Numbered from the stretch's first letter, positions 1 to 10,744 are shown. The stretch: 64,000 nucleotides of DNA from Kitasatospora papulosa (GCF_000717245.1 NZ_JNYQ01000002.1:585880-649879); one strand, 5' to 3'. Notes: a model not told the origin generated them from the sequence alone. Made by a program: numbers and translations.

Positions 1-899
1 ACCTCCTGCTGGGAGGTGCGCGCGATGCGCTGGACCTCCACCATCTGGTCCATGGCCGCGGGCTGTCCGCGCTGCGCCAGCTCCACGGCGAGTTCGCTCT
101 TCAGCGCGATCACCGCCAGGTTCCGGCCCAGGACGTCATGCATGTCCCGCCCGAACCGCAGCCGCTCCTCGGCGACGGCCAGCCGCGTCTTCACCTCCTG
201 GGCGTCGCGGAGCCGGGACATCACGCCCAGCGACCACGCGGAGATCCGCACGGTCACCGCGATCAGCCCGATGGTGAAGGTCATCCCCAGGAGGGTCTGG
301 GCCACGAAGGCTCCGCTGCCGCCGGCCAGCGCGGCGCCTCCGCCCGCACCCGCCGCCACGGCGGTCAGGGCCACGGGGGACATCCACAAGGGAGTGATCA
401 GGACGAGGGAGGTGCCGAACGGCAGGACCGCCGCGGACAGGGCCAGCGGCAGCTCGGGAAACTCCTCGGGGCCGGTGTGGGCGCCGAGGCCGAGCAGTCC
501 CGCGATGCTCGCCAGCATCAGGGCGGCCCCGAGTGCGGCCGGCCTCCGGTCCACGGGCCGGTGGCCCAGATAGCTCTCCAGGCCACGAGCCACCAGCGGA
601 GTCGCGCAGAATCCCTGGGCGAGCCCGATCAGGACCGTTCCGGCGATCAGGGCGACGGGGGCGTCGGATGCCCGCACGGGGCGCGTCAGGGGCAGCAGCA
701 CCTGCGGCACGATCGACATCCACACCAAGCAGTGGAGGGTGCCGCGCGTGTAGAGGTCCATCTTGTCGAACCCGTCACGCCGCTGCCATCGGTGCACCTG
801 TGCCCGTACCCACACGGTCGCGCTCCCCCCTCGTCCCGGCCGGACCTCCCGGCCCAGGACCTCCGCCGGATCACGGTCGCGACCCCTGCGCAGTGTCAT
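1..899 (-). CDS. Sensor histidine kinase, C-terminus cut off by the window edge
   Basis: Two-component sensor kinase of the HisKA_3 (NarL/DesK-like) type. The visible 299 residues contain hydrophobic segments between about residues 55 and 220, then a cytoplasmic helix and the dimerisation/phosphoacceptor motif RLRFGRDMHDVLGRNLA with the phosphorylatable His at about residue 254. The ATPase domain lies outside the window. The start ATG (899-897) is the first Met of an open frame continuing to the edge; a GTG at 902 is an alternative. No response regulator is in the window, so it would lie downstream. The ligand cannot be inferred. A perfect inverted repeat sits directly upstream of the start. 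Confidence 0.85.
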   Translation of the reverse strand, partial: MTLRRGRDRDPAEVLGREVRPGRGGSATVWVRAQVHRWQRRDGFDKMDLYTRGTLHCLVWMSIVPQVLLPLTRPVRASDAPVALIAGTVLIGLAQGFCATPLVARGLESYLGHRPVDRRPAALGAALMLASIAGLLGLGAHTGPEEFPELPLALSAAVLPFGTSLVLITPLWMSPVALTAVAAGAGGGAALAGGSGAFVAQTLLGMTFTIGLIAVTVRISAWSLGVMSRLRDAQEVKTRLAVAEERLRFGRDMHDVLGRNLAVIALKSELAVELAQRGQPAAMDQMVEVQRIARTSQQE

Positions 900-903
900 C
901 ACC

Positions 904-925
904 GCGCATGACACACGTCATGCGC
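904..925. promoter_or_regulatory. Inverted repeat at the kinase gene start
   Basis: Two perfect 9-base arms, GCGCATGAC and GTCATGCGC, are separated by ACAC and end 5 bases before the kinase start codon. A spaced dyad of this kind in a promoter or leader is typical of a dimeric regulator site. The binding protein is unknown, and it could instead be an mRNA hairpin that hides the start. Confidence 0.45.
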
Positions 926-942
926 CGATATCCGGAAACGCC

Positions 943-974
943 AAAGGCCCCGGTCGAAATCGACCGGGGCCTTT
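943..974. terminator. Stem-loop terminator
   Basis: Perfect hairpin AAAGGCCCCGGTCG / CGACCGGGGCCTTT with a very short loop. It lies just downstream of the minus-strand tRNA-Gly gene and upstream of the kinase gene, so it probably terminates the tRNA transcript and insulates the kinase. Confidence 0.75.
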
Positions 975-982
975 GAATCAAG

Positions 983-1055
983 AGCGGACGACCAGGTTCG
1001 AACTGGCGACCTCAACCTTGGCAAGGTTGCGCTCTACCAACTGAGCTACGTCCGC
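983..1055 (-). tRNA. tRNA-Gly (GCC)
   Basis: Full cloverleaf on the minus strand. The acceptor pairs GCGGACG with CGTCCGC, the anticodon stem CAACC/GGTTG encloses loop TTGCCAA with anticodon GCC, and the T loop reads TTCGAAC. The 3' CCA is not encoded. Confidence 0.96.
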
Positions 1056-1134
1056 ATTGCCGCCACTCGGCTTTCACCGGTGGAGCGCTCACTACTCTAC
1101 CTGATCCACTGAGTGGTCCGGTAAGGCGGTGCAG

Positions 1135-1206
1135 AGCGGGTGACAGGAATTGCACACTGCGCCTTCCTCCTGGAAGGAGGATGTTCTACTACTGAACTAC
1201 ACCCGC
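1135..1206 (-). tRNA. tRNA-Gly (TCC)
   Basis: Minus-strand cloverleaf with acceptor GCGGGTG/CACCCGC. The anticodon stem TCCTC/GAGGA carries loop CTTCCAG with anticodon TCC. It lies 80 bases upstream of tRNA-Gly(GCC) in the same direction, so the two glycine tRNAs may be co-transcribed. CCA is not encoded. Confidence 0.95.
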
Positions 1207-1358
1207 ACGCTGCGTCGGACCCGGCTTTTCGGCCTTGCCCTTCGGCGTGCTCCAGACTCTAGCCGACCTGCAGGGGTGTTGTGCAAGTCGGCTCCCCGGG
1301 GCATCCCTCGGGCGGGAGGCGGGCCATTGAGCGGAACGGAACATTCCGGGCGGAGGTC

Positions 1359-1694
1359 TCAACTGGCGGCGTCGAACGCCTCGTAGACCTTCTTGGGGAT
1401 CCGGCCGCGCGCCGGCACCTCCATCCGGTGCGAGCGGGCCCAGGCGCGCACGGCCGCGGGATCCGGTGCCAGCGACGTGTGGTGGTACGAGACCGGGGCC
1501 CCGCCTCGCTTGCCGGTATTTGTCTGCTTTCGGCCGGCCGCCACGTACGGAGCCAGCGTCGTACGCAGTTTCTTTGCATTGGCGGGATTGAGGTCGATCT
1601 CGTACGACTTCCCGTCCAGGGCGAAGGTGACCGTTTCCGCCGCTTCTCCCCCGTCGATGTCGTCGGAGAGCGTAACCACTACGCGCTGAGCCAC
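1359..1694 (-). CDS. lsrL: Lsr2-family nucleoid-associated protein (LsrL paralogue)
   Basis: A 111-residue xenogeneic-silencer-type DNA-bridging protein. The N-terminal half (VVVTLSDDIDGGEA ... VTFALDGKSYEIDL) is the Lsr2 dimerisation domain. The C-terminal half ends in the AT-hook-like RGRIPKKVYEAF that reads the minor groove of AT-rich DNA. The GTG start at 1694 is chosen because GGAAAGGA lies 8 bases upstream and because the family begins MAQRVVV. Adjacency to purS matches the second Streptomyces Lsr2 paralogue, LsrL, by recalled synteny. Longer upstream extensions of the frame lack family similarity. Confidence 0.93.
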   Translation of the reverse strand: MAQRVVVTLSDDIDGGEAAETVTFALDGKSYEIDLNPANAKKLRTTLAPYVAAGRKQTNTGKRGGAPVSYHHTSLAPDPAAVRAWARSHRMEVPARGRIPKKVYEAFDAAS

Positions 1695-2079
1695 GGATAT
1701 CGGTCCTTTCCTTCGGCATCGTCGCGCCTGACATGCGTCGATGCCGGCCTTCCGGCGGCTGGGCGGATACGGATCGACTGCTGTCGACTGTTCCGGGGCA
1801 ATCGTGCTTTCCCGCGTATTCATTTGTACAGCGGTGGGAGCCGCATTGTGAAGCCCGGCCAATTACATCCGCGTGTTGCCGTCGTGTGTCCGCGTGCAAT
1901 CCGGATGAAGATTTTTTCCCAGGATTTTCCCTGGGCGGCGTTGCCGCCGATATCTCGCCGTGATCAGGGCGAGGCGATATCTACCCGCGTAGAATTTCTG
2001 GCCAGGTACGCTGAGTGGACCCGCGGGGATCTGGGGAACCCCTCGGAGACACAGCCGCACCACACCACCGGGAGTGCCA
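1695..2079. promoter_or_regulatory. Divergent lsrL/purSQL control region
   Basis: A 385-base spacer, AT-richer than the surroundings, drives lsrL leftwards and purSQL rightwards. It holds hairpin CCCAGG/CCTGGG (1918-1935) and a stronger imperfect stem-loop at 1949-1981, where CTCGCC pairs with GGCGAG and flanking GATAT pairs with ATATC across a 2-base bulge. A TAGAAT at 1990-1995 is a fair HrdB-type -10 box that would give a leader of about 75 bases. No purine riboswitch core was recognised, and no coding sequence is evident. Confidence 0.45.
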
Positions 2080-2331
2080 GTGGCACGCGTCGTAGTCGAC
2101 GTCATGCTCAAGCCGGAGATCCTCGACCCGCAGGGACAGGCTGTGCAGCGCGCACTGCCCCGTCTCGGCTTCGACGGAATCGCGGACGTTCGTCAGGGAA
2201 AGCGTTTCGAGCTCGAGGTCGAGGGGCCGGTCGACGACGCCGCCCTCGCCCGCATTAACGAGATCGCCGAGACCTTCCTCGCCAACACGGTCATCGAGGA
2301 CTTCACCGTCACGGTGGAGGAGGAGAAGTGA
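2080..2331 (+). CDS. purS: Phosphoribosylformylglycinamidine synthase, PurS subunit
   Basis: An 83-residue small subunit of the three-part FGAM synthase (with PurQ and PurL), step 4 of de novo purine synthesis. PurS dimers bridge the glutaminase and the synthetase to channel ammonia. The ARVVVDVMLKPEILDPQG opening and FLANTVIEDF end are family-typical. The GTG at 2080 is preferred to the GTG at 2074 because GGGAG at 2070-2074 is then correctly spaced and the protein starts MARVVVDV as in relatives. The stop overlaps the purQ start. Confidence 0.95.
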   Translation: MARVVVDVMLKPEILDPQGQAVQRALPRLGFDGIADVRQGKRFELEVEGPVDDAALARINEIAETFLANTVIEDFTVTVEEEK

Positions 2332-3004
2332 CCACCCGTATCGGAGTCGTCACTTTTCCCGGCACGCTCGACGACCAGGACAGCCTGCGGGCCGTGCGGA
2401 TCGCGGGTGCCGAACCCGTATCCCTCTGGCACCGCGACAAGGACCTCCACCAGGTCGACGCGGTCATCCTGGCGGGCGGATTCAGTTACGGCGACTATCT
2501 GCGCGCCGGCGCCATCTCGCGTTTCTCGCCGGTGATGGAGACCGTCATCGAGCAGGCGAAGGCCGGTCTGCCGGTCCTCGGTATCTGCAACGGTTTCCAG
2601 ATCCTGACCGAGGCACACCTGCTGCCCGGGGCGATGCTGCGCAACAACCACCTCCACTTCATCTGCCGCGACCAGAAGCTGCGGGTGGAGAACGCGGAGA
2701 CGGCCTGGACCTCGGACTACACGGCGGGCCAGGAGATCTCCGTACCGCTGAAGAACGTGGACGGCCGGTACACCGCCGACGAGCGCACGCTCGACGAGCT
2801 GGAGGCCGAGGGCCGCGTCGCCTTCCGTTACGCCGACGTCAATCCGAACGGCTCGCTGCGCGACATCGCCGGCATCACCAACGCCGCGGGCAACATCGTC
2901 GGTCTGATGCCGCACCCGGAGCACGCCGTCGAACCTCTGATCGGCACCGGTCGCACCGACGGCCTGGGTTTCTTCACCTCGATCATCAAGAAGCTGGTCA
3001 ACGC

Positions 3005-3008
<4 letters not shown>
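2328..3008 (+). CDS. purQ: Phosphoribosylformylglycinamidine synthase, PurQ glutaminase
   Basis: A 226-residue class I glutamine amidotransferase that supplies ammonia to PurL. The catalytic Cys87 sits in GICNGFQ, and His196/Glu198 in PHPEH complete the triad. The GTG start lies within the purS stop (a GTGA junction), and its own stop overlaps the purL ATG (ATGA), so purS, purQ and purL are translationally coupled in stoichiometric amounts. Length and motifs are normal. Confidence 0.97.
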
Positions 3009-5254
<2,246 letters not shown>

Positions 5255-5268
5255 TTTCCGCCCGTACC

Positions 5269-5303
5269 GAAGCCCCCGTCCGGGTCGACCGGACGGGGGC
5301 TTC
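5269..5303 (+). terminator. Terminator of purSQL
   Basis: Perfect 15-base arms GAAGCCCCCGTCCGG and CCGGACGGGGGCTTC around GTCGA, directly after the purL stop. Confidence 0.85.
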
Positions 5304-5333
5304 GGCGTTCTCCCACGAAACAGTTGAGTGATG

Positions 5334-5349
5334 TTACGTAATTACGTAA
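5334..5349. promoter_or_regulatory. 16-bp perfect palindromic operator
   Basis: TTACGTAATTACGTAA is a perfect palindrome made of two TTACGTAA units, strikingly AT-rich for this genome. It lies 11 bases upstream of the GTG start of the ArsR-like gene. A self-regulating winged-helix protein commonly binds such a site. Its position also argues against the upstream ATG starts of the frame, which would place it inside the coding sequence. Confidence 0.7.
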
Positions 5350-5360
5350 GGTTGGGTCCT

Positions 5361-5885
5361 GTGAAGCTTGAGGAGCGCGTCGCCGAGCTGGAGCGCCGCC
5401 TCGCGGTGCTGGAGCGGGCGGCGGAGGGCGACAGGCCCGGTCTGGACGACGGTGACTTCTGGGCGCTGGACGGGCTCAAGGAGCAGCTCGAACAGGTCGG
5501 GGAGGCCGCCGCCGACGGCGGGGTGCTGTTCACGGGTGCGGTGAGGCTCCCGGCCGGTGAGCACTACGAGTGGCAGTACGGCGCCCTCACCGGAGGGCTG
5601 CTCGGCACCGAGGAGGAGCGCCCCGACTGGGCGGAGGCCGCCGAGCCGCTGGCCGCGCTGGGCCACCCCGTCCGGCTGCGGCTGCTCCGCGAGATCCTCG
5701 GCGGCTGCCGCACGGCCGCCGAGCTGGCCGGACTGGACGACATGGGTACGACAGGCCAGATCTACCACCATCTGCGCCTGCTGACCGGCGCGGGCTGGCT
5801 GCATACGACGGGGCGCGGGCGCTACGAGGTGCCGGGTTCCCGCGTGGTGCCGTTGCTGGTGGTGCTCACGGCCGCCCGCCCCTGA
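5361..5885 (+). CDS. ArsR-like winged-helix transcriptional regulator
   Basis: A 174-residue protein. The N-terminal helix EERVAELERRLAVLERA has coiled-coil character. The C-terminal half is an ArsR/SmtB-type winged helix: AALGHPVRLRLLREIL, TAAELA, then recognition helix GQIYHHLRLLTGAGWL. No clustered Cys/His metal site is visible, so it is probably not a metal sensor. GTG 5361 is chosen because AAGG at 5348-5351 lies about 9 bases upstream and the operator-like palindrome lies just before it. It is monocistronic between purL and a membrane-protein gene. The middle region (residues 40-90) has no recognised domain. Confidence 0.8.
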   Translation: MKLEERVAELERRLAVLERAAEGDRPGLDDGDFWALDGLKEQLEQVGEAAADGGVLFTGAVRLPAGEHYEWQYGALTGGLLGTEEERPDWAEAAEPLAALGHPVRLRLLREILGGCRTAAELAGLDDMGTTGQIYHHLRLLTGAGWLHTTGRGRYEVPGSRVVPLLVVLTAARP

Positions 5886-6034
5886 CTCCCGCCCGCCGGA
5901 GCCCAGCGACCCCGTGTCCTGGGGGTGTTTTCGGTGTGCCCCGTGACAGTGCGACCTCGGTGGCCGAGGAGGCCGTCGGCAGTGACTGATAGCTTGCGGG
6001 GCGCCAGGCCAGGCCGAGTTGACGGGGGTCGATG

Positions 6035-7294
6035 ATGGACGACGGCACGCGCGCCGAAGCGGATGTCCCGCCGGGCCGGGGGCGTCTGCGAGGGGCTCTG
6101 AACACGGTGTTCGTGCTGGTCGCCGTGGCGGGGATCGGTCTCAGCCTCTGGGCGCTCGTCAGCGATGTGCTCGACCTGCGCACGCGGGCCGAGAGCCGTG
6201 AGCGCATAGAGGAGGGGTGCGGCGGTCTCGTCGACCCCGACCGGGTGCTCGCTCTGAACGGGGGCGTCGACCAGGTGGCACTCTCCGACCGCCACCGCAT
6301 CAGCACCGAGCGGACCGACAGCAGCTGTGTCGTCTACCGGGTGGGCGAACCGAGGTCGGCGTACGGGCGCTTCTCGCTCGACCTCACCCTGTACCCGGCC
6401 AACCCCAACGCCGACGAGCACCAGGTGGACGCGGAGCACGAGCCCTTCGACTACTTCACCGCCGAGGACAGGGACGACGTCACCGCCGCCGCGCAGTACA
6501 CGCTGCCGCATCCGCTGGGGGACGGCGGGCTGGGGGAGTACGACGCCGACACGGTGACGGTCAGGGCCCTCTGCGCCGACGGGGGCGGGGTCTCCTCCGT
6601 CAGGGCCGAGGTCACCGCCCTGTACGACGGACCCGTCACGTCCGGCGACCGCCGCGAGCTCGCCGCTCTGGGACGCCAGGCGGCGGAGCGGGCCGCGGCG
6701 GAGACGGGCTGCCGGGCCGAGATCCCCGCCGTGCCCTCCGCGCTCCCCGAGCCGAGGACCACCCTCGTCGCCGCCGCGGAGGCGGGCGGCACCTGTGCCT
6801 GGTACGGACGGCACACCGCCGCCCACGGACAGGGCGAGCTCCCCGACCGGGCGCTCGCCGCGCCGGCCGGAAAGGCCGGCGCCCACGACTCCTGCCTGCT
6901 GGCGATGAGCCCGGAGGGGACCGAGAGGATCTGGCCGGCCTACGAGAAGAGCCACCCGGACAGCGCTGATCTCGACAGGATGCTGACCCTGCGTCCGCTG
7001 TGGATGCAGACGGACACCCTGGTGGGTGACGGCACCAGGGGGCTGCGGAGCAGTGCGGTGAACAGGACCCCGGTCCTGCCCGGGACCGCGGGATCGGCCG
7101 ACGGCATCTGGTGGGCCTCCTCCGTCTGCGACGGCAGGCCGGCCCTGCACCTGATGCACGTCTCCTTCCCGTACGACGACATCCTCCGGGACCGGCTGGA
7201 GCCCCTGTTCCGTGCCTACGTCGAGGACGCCACCACGCGCCGGGGCTGCACCGGTGTCACCTTCCCCGCCGCCTCGGCCTTCGCCGGGCCCTGA
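6035..7294 (+). CDS. Membrane-anchored protein of unknown function
   Basis: A 419-residue protein with a short cytoplasmic head, one transmembrane helix (VFVLVAVAGIGLSLWALVSDV, about residues 25-45) and a large predicted extracellular part. The extracellular part contains several spaced cysteines (EEGCGGLV, SSCVVY, GTCAWYG, DSCLLA, ASSVCDG, RRGCTG) that could form disulfides. The organisation suggests a tandem duplication of an extracellular module, but no family was recognised. An ATG at 6032 is equally possible; 6035 is better spaced from GGGGG at 6024-6028. No obvious operon partner. Confidence 0.75.
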   Translation: MDDGTRAEADVPPGRGRLRGALNTVFVLVAVAGIGLSLWALVSDVLDLRTRAESRERIEEGCGGLVDPDRVLALNGGVDQVALSDRHRISTERTDSSCVVYRVGEPRSAYGRFSLDLTLYPANPNADEHQVDAEHEPFDYFTAEDRDDVTAAAQYTLPHPLGDGGLGEYDADTVTVRALCADGGGVSSVRAEVTALYDGPVTSGDRRELAALGRQAAERAAAETGCRAEIPAVPSALPEPRTTLVAAAEAGGTCAWYGRHTAAHGQGELPDRALAAPAGKAGAHDSCLLAMSPEGTERIWPAYEKSHPDSADLDRMLTLRPLWMQTDTLVGDGTRGLRSSAVNRTPVLPGTAGSADGIWWASSVCDGRPALHLMHVSFPYDDILRDRLEPLFRAYVEDATTRRGCTGVTFPAASAFAGP

Positions 7295-7343
7295 ACCTCC
7301 GTGCGCGGGGCCCCTGTCACAGGCGCCCGTTAGTCTCGCCTCC

Positions 7344-8144
7344 ATGCCCCCGGCCAAGAAGCGCCCGCGCGCCTACGACCTCAGCCGGACCCGTACGGCG
7401 GTCCTGGCACAGTTCGCCCACGTACGGGCCGCGGTTCGCGCCCTGACGCCCGGGCAGTTGTCCGGTCCGTCCGGGCTGGGGGAGTGGACCGTACGGGACC
7501 TCGCGGCGCACGTGACCACGGTGCTGGAACGGACCAGCGGAGAGCTGGAGCGTCCGGAGCCGTCCGGTGGCACACCGCAGCTCACCCTGCTGGAGTGGCC
7601 CGCCTCCACGGCAGTGCAGGCCGAGGGGATCGCGGACGACGCCAGGGCCCTGGCCGCGGCACGGCCCCGGCTCGACGCGCTCTACGAGGAGACGGCCGAA
7701 CGGTTCGCCCGGCTCGTCGCCGACGTCCCGGGCGAGCGGCTCGTCACGACTCGTGCGGGCACCATGCGGCTCGGCGACTTCCTGGTCACCCGGACCGTCG
7801 AACTCGTCGTGCACAGCGACGATCTCCACCGGGCGACGGGCCTGGACGTCCCGTACGACCGCCAGGCGCTCGCCGCCTGCACCCGGCTGCTCGCCGACGC
7901 GCTCGCCGACAAGGCGCCCGGTGGCTCGGTCGAGGTGCGCGTCCCGCCCTTCGCCGTCGTGCAGTGCATCGGGGGTCCCAAGCACACCCGGGGCACCCCG
8001 CCCAATGTCGTCGAGACGGATCCGCTCACCTGGCTCCGGCTGGCGACCGGGCGTACCCGGTGGGCGGAGGCGGTCGAGGACGCGCTGGTCAGCGCCAGCG
8101 GCGAGCGGGCCGACCTCGCCCCGCTGCTCCCGCTGACGGGCTGA
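7344..8144 (+). CDS. Mycothiol-dependent maleylpyruvate isomerase family protein
   Basis: A 266-residue DinB-like four-helix protein of the MDMPI family, whose members use mycothiol as cofactor in actinobacteria. The N-terminal bundle has LGEWTVRDLAAHVTTV, with the first metal-ligand His, and TVELVVHSDDL, which supplies an ExxxH pair. A C-terminal sterol-carrier-like domain follows, with WLRLATGRTRWAEAV near the end. ATG 7344 begins MPPAKKRPRAYDLSRTR, as in relatives. The true substrate of this subfamily is unknown, and a detoxification or thiol-transfer role is inference. Confidence 0.85.
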   Translation: MPPAKKRPRAYDLSRTRTAVLAQFAHVRAAVRALTPGQLSGPSGLGEWTVRDLAAHVTTVLERTSGELERPEPSGGTPQLTLLEWPASTAVQAEGIADDARALAAARPRLDALYEETAERFARLVADVPGERLVTTRAGTMRLGDFLVTRTVELVVHSDDLHRATGLDVPYDRQALAACTRLLADALADKAPGGSVEVRVPPFAVVQCIGGPKHTRGTPPNVVETDPLTWLRLATGRTRWAEAVEDALVSASGERADLAPLLPLTG

Positions 8145-8175
8145 ACGGAACCGGATCGGCCGGTCGTTCCGTCCC

Positions 8176-9027
8176 ATGGCCATGCGCACACAACGTATGC
8201 CTGTCAGCGCCCTTGCCGTCCTGACCGCCTTCACCCTCGCCGCCTGTGGTACGGAGTCGGGCTCCGGAGCGGGATCCGGGGACTCCGGGGACGGCAGCGG
8301 CACCGTACGCACCGAACCGGCCGTGACCGGTGTCCACTGGAACGTGTCGTCCCTGACCGCCGGCGGAACGAAGACCGCCGCACCCGAGGGCACCCACATC
8401 GAGATCGACTCCGAGGGCAAGGCCACGGGCAGCCTCGGCTGCAACCGGTTCACCGCCGATGTCCGCCTCGACGGCGACAAGGTCACCGTCGGGCGGAGCA
8501 CCAGCACCGGGATGGCCTGCGCGAAGGAGGCCCAGCAGTTCGAGACCGCGATGGGCAAGGCCTTCCAGGGCGAGCTCACGGCCGCCGTGGCGGGGAAGGG
8601 CCAGGCGAGGACCCTGACCCTGACCACCGCGCGGGGCGACTCCATCGCCCTCACCGCCGAGCCCCCGGCCCCGCTCACCGGCACCGCCTGGAAGGTCACC
8701 GGACTCGTGTCCGGCAGCGCCGCCTCCTCCGTGCCGGCCGGCACGGAGGACAAGGCACACCTCACCTTCGGCGAGGACGGTTCGGTGGAGGGGAACCTCG
8801 GCTGCAACTCCTTCCACGGCAAGGCGACGGTCTCCGGCTCCACGATCACCTTCGGTCCGCTCGCCTCCACCCGGAAGATGTGCCCCGGCCCGGAGATGAA
8901 GCTGGAACGGGCGCTGCTCGGTGTACTGAAGGGGAAGACGTCGTACGAGATCGATCACCGTTCCCTGTCCATCGAGGCGAAGAGCGGCGAAGGTCTGGAC
9001 GCGTCGGCCCCGGCCGCCAAGGGCTGA
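8176..9027 (+). CDS. META-domain (HslJ-like) lipoprotein
   Basis: A 283-residue secreted lipoprotein. A signal peptide ends in lipobox LAAC (Cys about residue 24), a Gly/Ser-rich spacer follows, and then two tandem META domains. The repeated GSLGCNRF and GNLGCNSF motifs and the later MACAKE and KMCPGPE cysteines mark the two copies. HslJ-like domains in other bacteria are linked to heat or antibiotic tolerance; the role here is unknown. It starts 31 bases after the isomerase-like gene and could be co-transcribed. Confidence 0.88.
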   Translation: MAMRTQRMPVSALAVLTAFTLAACGTESGSGAGSGDSGDGSGTVRTEPAVTGVHWNVSSLTAGGTKTAAPEGTHIEIDSEGKATGSLGCNRFTADVRLDGDKVTVGRSTSTGMACAKEAQQFETAMGKAFQGELTAAVAGKGQARTLTLTTARGDSIALTAEPPAPLTGTAWKVTGLVSGSAASSVPAGTEDKAHLTFGEDGSVEGNLGCNSFHGKATVSGSTITFGPLASTRKMCPGPEMKLERALLGVLKGKTSYEIDHRSLSIEAKSGEGLDASAPAAKG

Positions 9028-9093
9028 TCCCGCGGGCGCCTCCGATCCGCCGGGGCGTCACGTGGAGCACCGGGGGACCGGGGGCGAGCGGTT

Positions 9094-10548
9094 TCAGGGG
9101 GTGGTGGGGTACGGGAGCAGACCCGCGTCCGTCCTCTCCCAGGAGGCCCGCAGCTCGGCCAGCCGCTCCGGCTCGGCCTTCGCGCGGTCGGCCTGTTCAC
9201 GCAGGTCGTCGGCCAGGTTGAACAACTGGTCGGTCCCGCTCCTCCCCCGGTAGTACTTCCAGTCCCCGCGTCGCAGCGCCCGCTCGCCGCGCACCCGCCA
9301 GAACAGGTCGCGTTCTCCCGGCGTCTCGCCCCGCAGCAGGTATCCGGCGAGGCTCACACCGTCCAGCGGGTGCGCGGGGTCGGGCCGCGCCCCGCCGAGC
9401 TCCAGCAGGGTCGCCGTCCAGTCGGGTGAGAAGACCGGGAGGTCGCTGACCTGGTTCGCCTCGATGCGTGCCGGCCAGCGCAGCACCGAGGGGACCCGGA
9501 TTCCGCCCTCCTGGAGGGAGCTCTTGTTGCCGGACAGCGGCCAGTTGTAGGAGAAGCGCTCACCGCCGTTGTCGCTGGCGAAGAAGACGAGGGTGTCCTC
9601 CTCCTGCCCCGACCGCTTCAGGGCCCGCAGCACCTCGCCGACCGAGCGGTCCAGGTCCTCGACCATCTGCGTGTACTTCTCGACGGAGCCCGCGTCGGCG
9701 TTCCGGAGGGCGGACCTGTCACCGGCCTTGATCCGGCGGACGATCTCGGCACCGGCCTCCGTGTCGCCGTCGGCGATCCACGGCCAGTGCGGGGTGGTGA
9801 AGTTCAGGTTGAGCAGCCACGGCCGGTCGTGGTCGCGCCGTACGTACTCGCTCGCCCGCTCCGTCAGCACCTGGGTGTAGTACCGCAGGTCCTTGTACTC
9901 GGCATCCCCTTCGTACAGGTCGTACTCGCCGGCCAGGCCGAGCTTGGAGTAGTACTCCAGGGCTCCGCCGAAGTTGCCGAAGAACTCGTCCCAGCCCGAT
10001 CTGGTCGGGCTGTGGTCGGGCAGGTACCCGCAGTGCCACTTGCCGATCAGGGCGGTCGAGTAGCCGGCTCCGCGCAGCAGGGACGCCAGCGTCGGATGGG
10101 TCGGATCCAGACCCACCGACCTGTCCGCGATGGGCTCGGCCAGCCCGCCCTTCGTACGCCCGGGGTAGCGGCCCGTGTAGAGGCTGAAGCGGGTGGGCGA
10201 GCAGGTGGCGGAGCCGGAGTAGGCGTCCGTGAACCGCACGCCCTGGCGCCCGAGCCGGTCCAGGTGGGGGGTGCGGATGTGCGGTGCCCCGTAGGAGGAG
10301 AGATCCGCCCAGCCGAGGTCGTCGCCGAGGATGAACAGGATGTTGGGACGGCGTGCGTGCTTTCCGCGGGCGGCACGGAACGGGCGCTCCCGCGTCACCT
10401 CGTCGGGGGACCTCCCGGAAGCGGCGGCTGTCCGCGTCCCGACGGCCGCGGTGGCGGCGGTCGCCCCCACGGCGGTGGTGAAGGCACGGCGGCTCAGCGG
10501 CGGACCGATCGGATCATTCGAATCTACATTCGAATTGCGAGAGGGCAT
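9094..10548 (-). CDS. Tat-exported arylsulfatase-type sulfatase
   Basis: A 484-residue secreted sulfatase that hydrolyses sulfate esters. The N-terminus carries a twin-arginine signal (SRRAFTTAVG). The metal-binding ILGDDLGW (Asp76, Asp77), the formylglycine motif CSPTR (Cys116 to Arg120, followed by FSLYTGRYPGR) and FASDNGGE are present, so activity requires a formylglycine-generating enzyme encoded elsewhere. AGGAG precedes the start by 6 bases. It is convergent with the META lipoprotein gene. A 30-aa Cys-containing leader peptide about 200 bases upstream suggests induction when sulfur amino acids are scarce. Confidence 0.93.
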   Translation of the reverse strand: MPSRNSNVDSNDPIGPPLSRRAFTTAVGATAATAAVGTRTAAASGRSPDEVTRERPFRAARGKHARRPNILFILGDDLGWADLSSYGAPHIRTPHLDRLGRQGVRFTDAYSGSATCSPTRFSLYTGRYPGRTKGGLAEPIADRSVGLDPTHPTLASLLRGAGYSTALIGKWHCGYLPDHSPTRSGWDEFFGNFGGALEYYSKLGLAGEYDLYEGDAEYKDLRYYTQVLTERASEYVRRDHDRPWLLNLNFTTPHWPWIADGDTEAGAEIVRRIKAGDRSALRNADAGSVEKYTQMVEDLDRSVGEVLRALKRSGQEEDTLVFFASDNGGERFSYNWPLSGNKSSLQEGGIRVPSVLRWPARIEANQVSDLPVFSPDWTATLLELGGARPDPAHPLDGVSLAGYLLRGETPGERDLFWRVRGERALRRGDWKYYRGRSGTDQLFNLADDLREQADRAKAEPERLAELRASWERTDAGLLPYPTTP

Positions 10549-10575
10549 GAGGTCTCCTGGGCGGGCGGGCCTCGA

Positions 10576-10593
10576 GCGCCGTGCGGACGGCGC
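10576..10593 (-). promoter_or_regulatory. Hairpin between leader peptide and sulfatase
   Basis: GCGCCGT and ACGGCGC pair around GCGG, 28-45 bases before the sulfatase ATG. A second self-complementary block GGGGCCGGCCCC is at 10612-10623. These could be the terminator or ribosome-binding-site sequestering element of an attenuator. No U-tract follows, so the mechanism is not settled by sequence. Confidence 0.35.
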
Positions 10594-10744
10594 GGCGCGA
10601 GGGGGATGGGTGGGGCCGGCCCCGTCGGTCCGAGGTGCACAGGGGGACGCACCCGGTCACGAAGGGGGGGAGGAGGAGATGCGGACGTGCGCGCGTGCCG
10701 GATTCCGGGGCGGAGGCCCTGCGGGATGTTCCGGGAGGCGGCGG

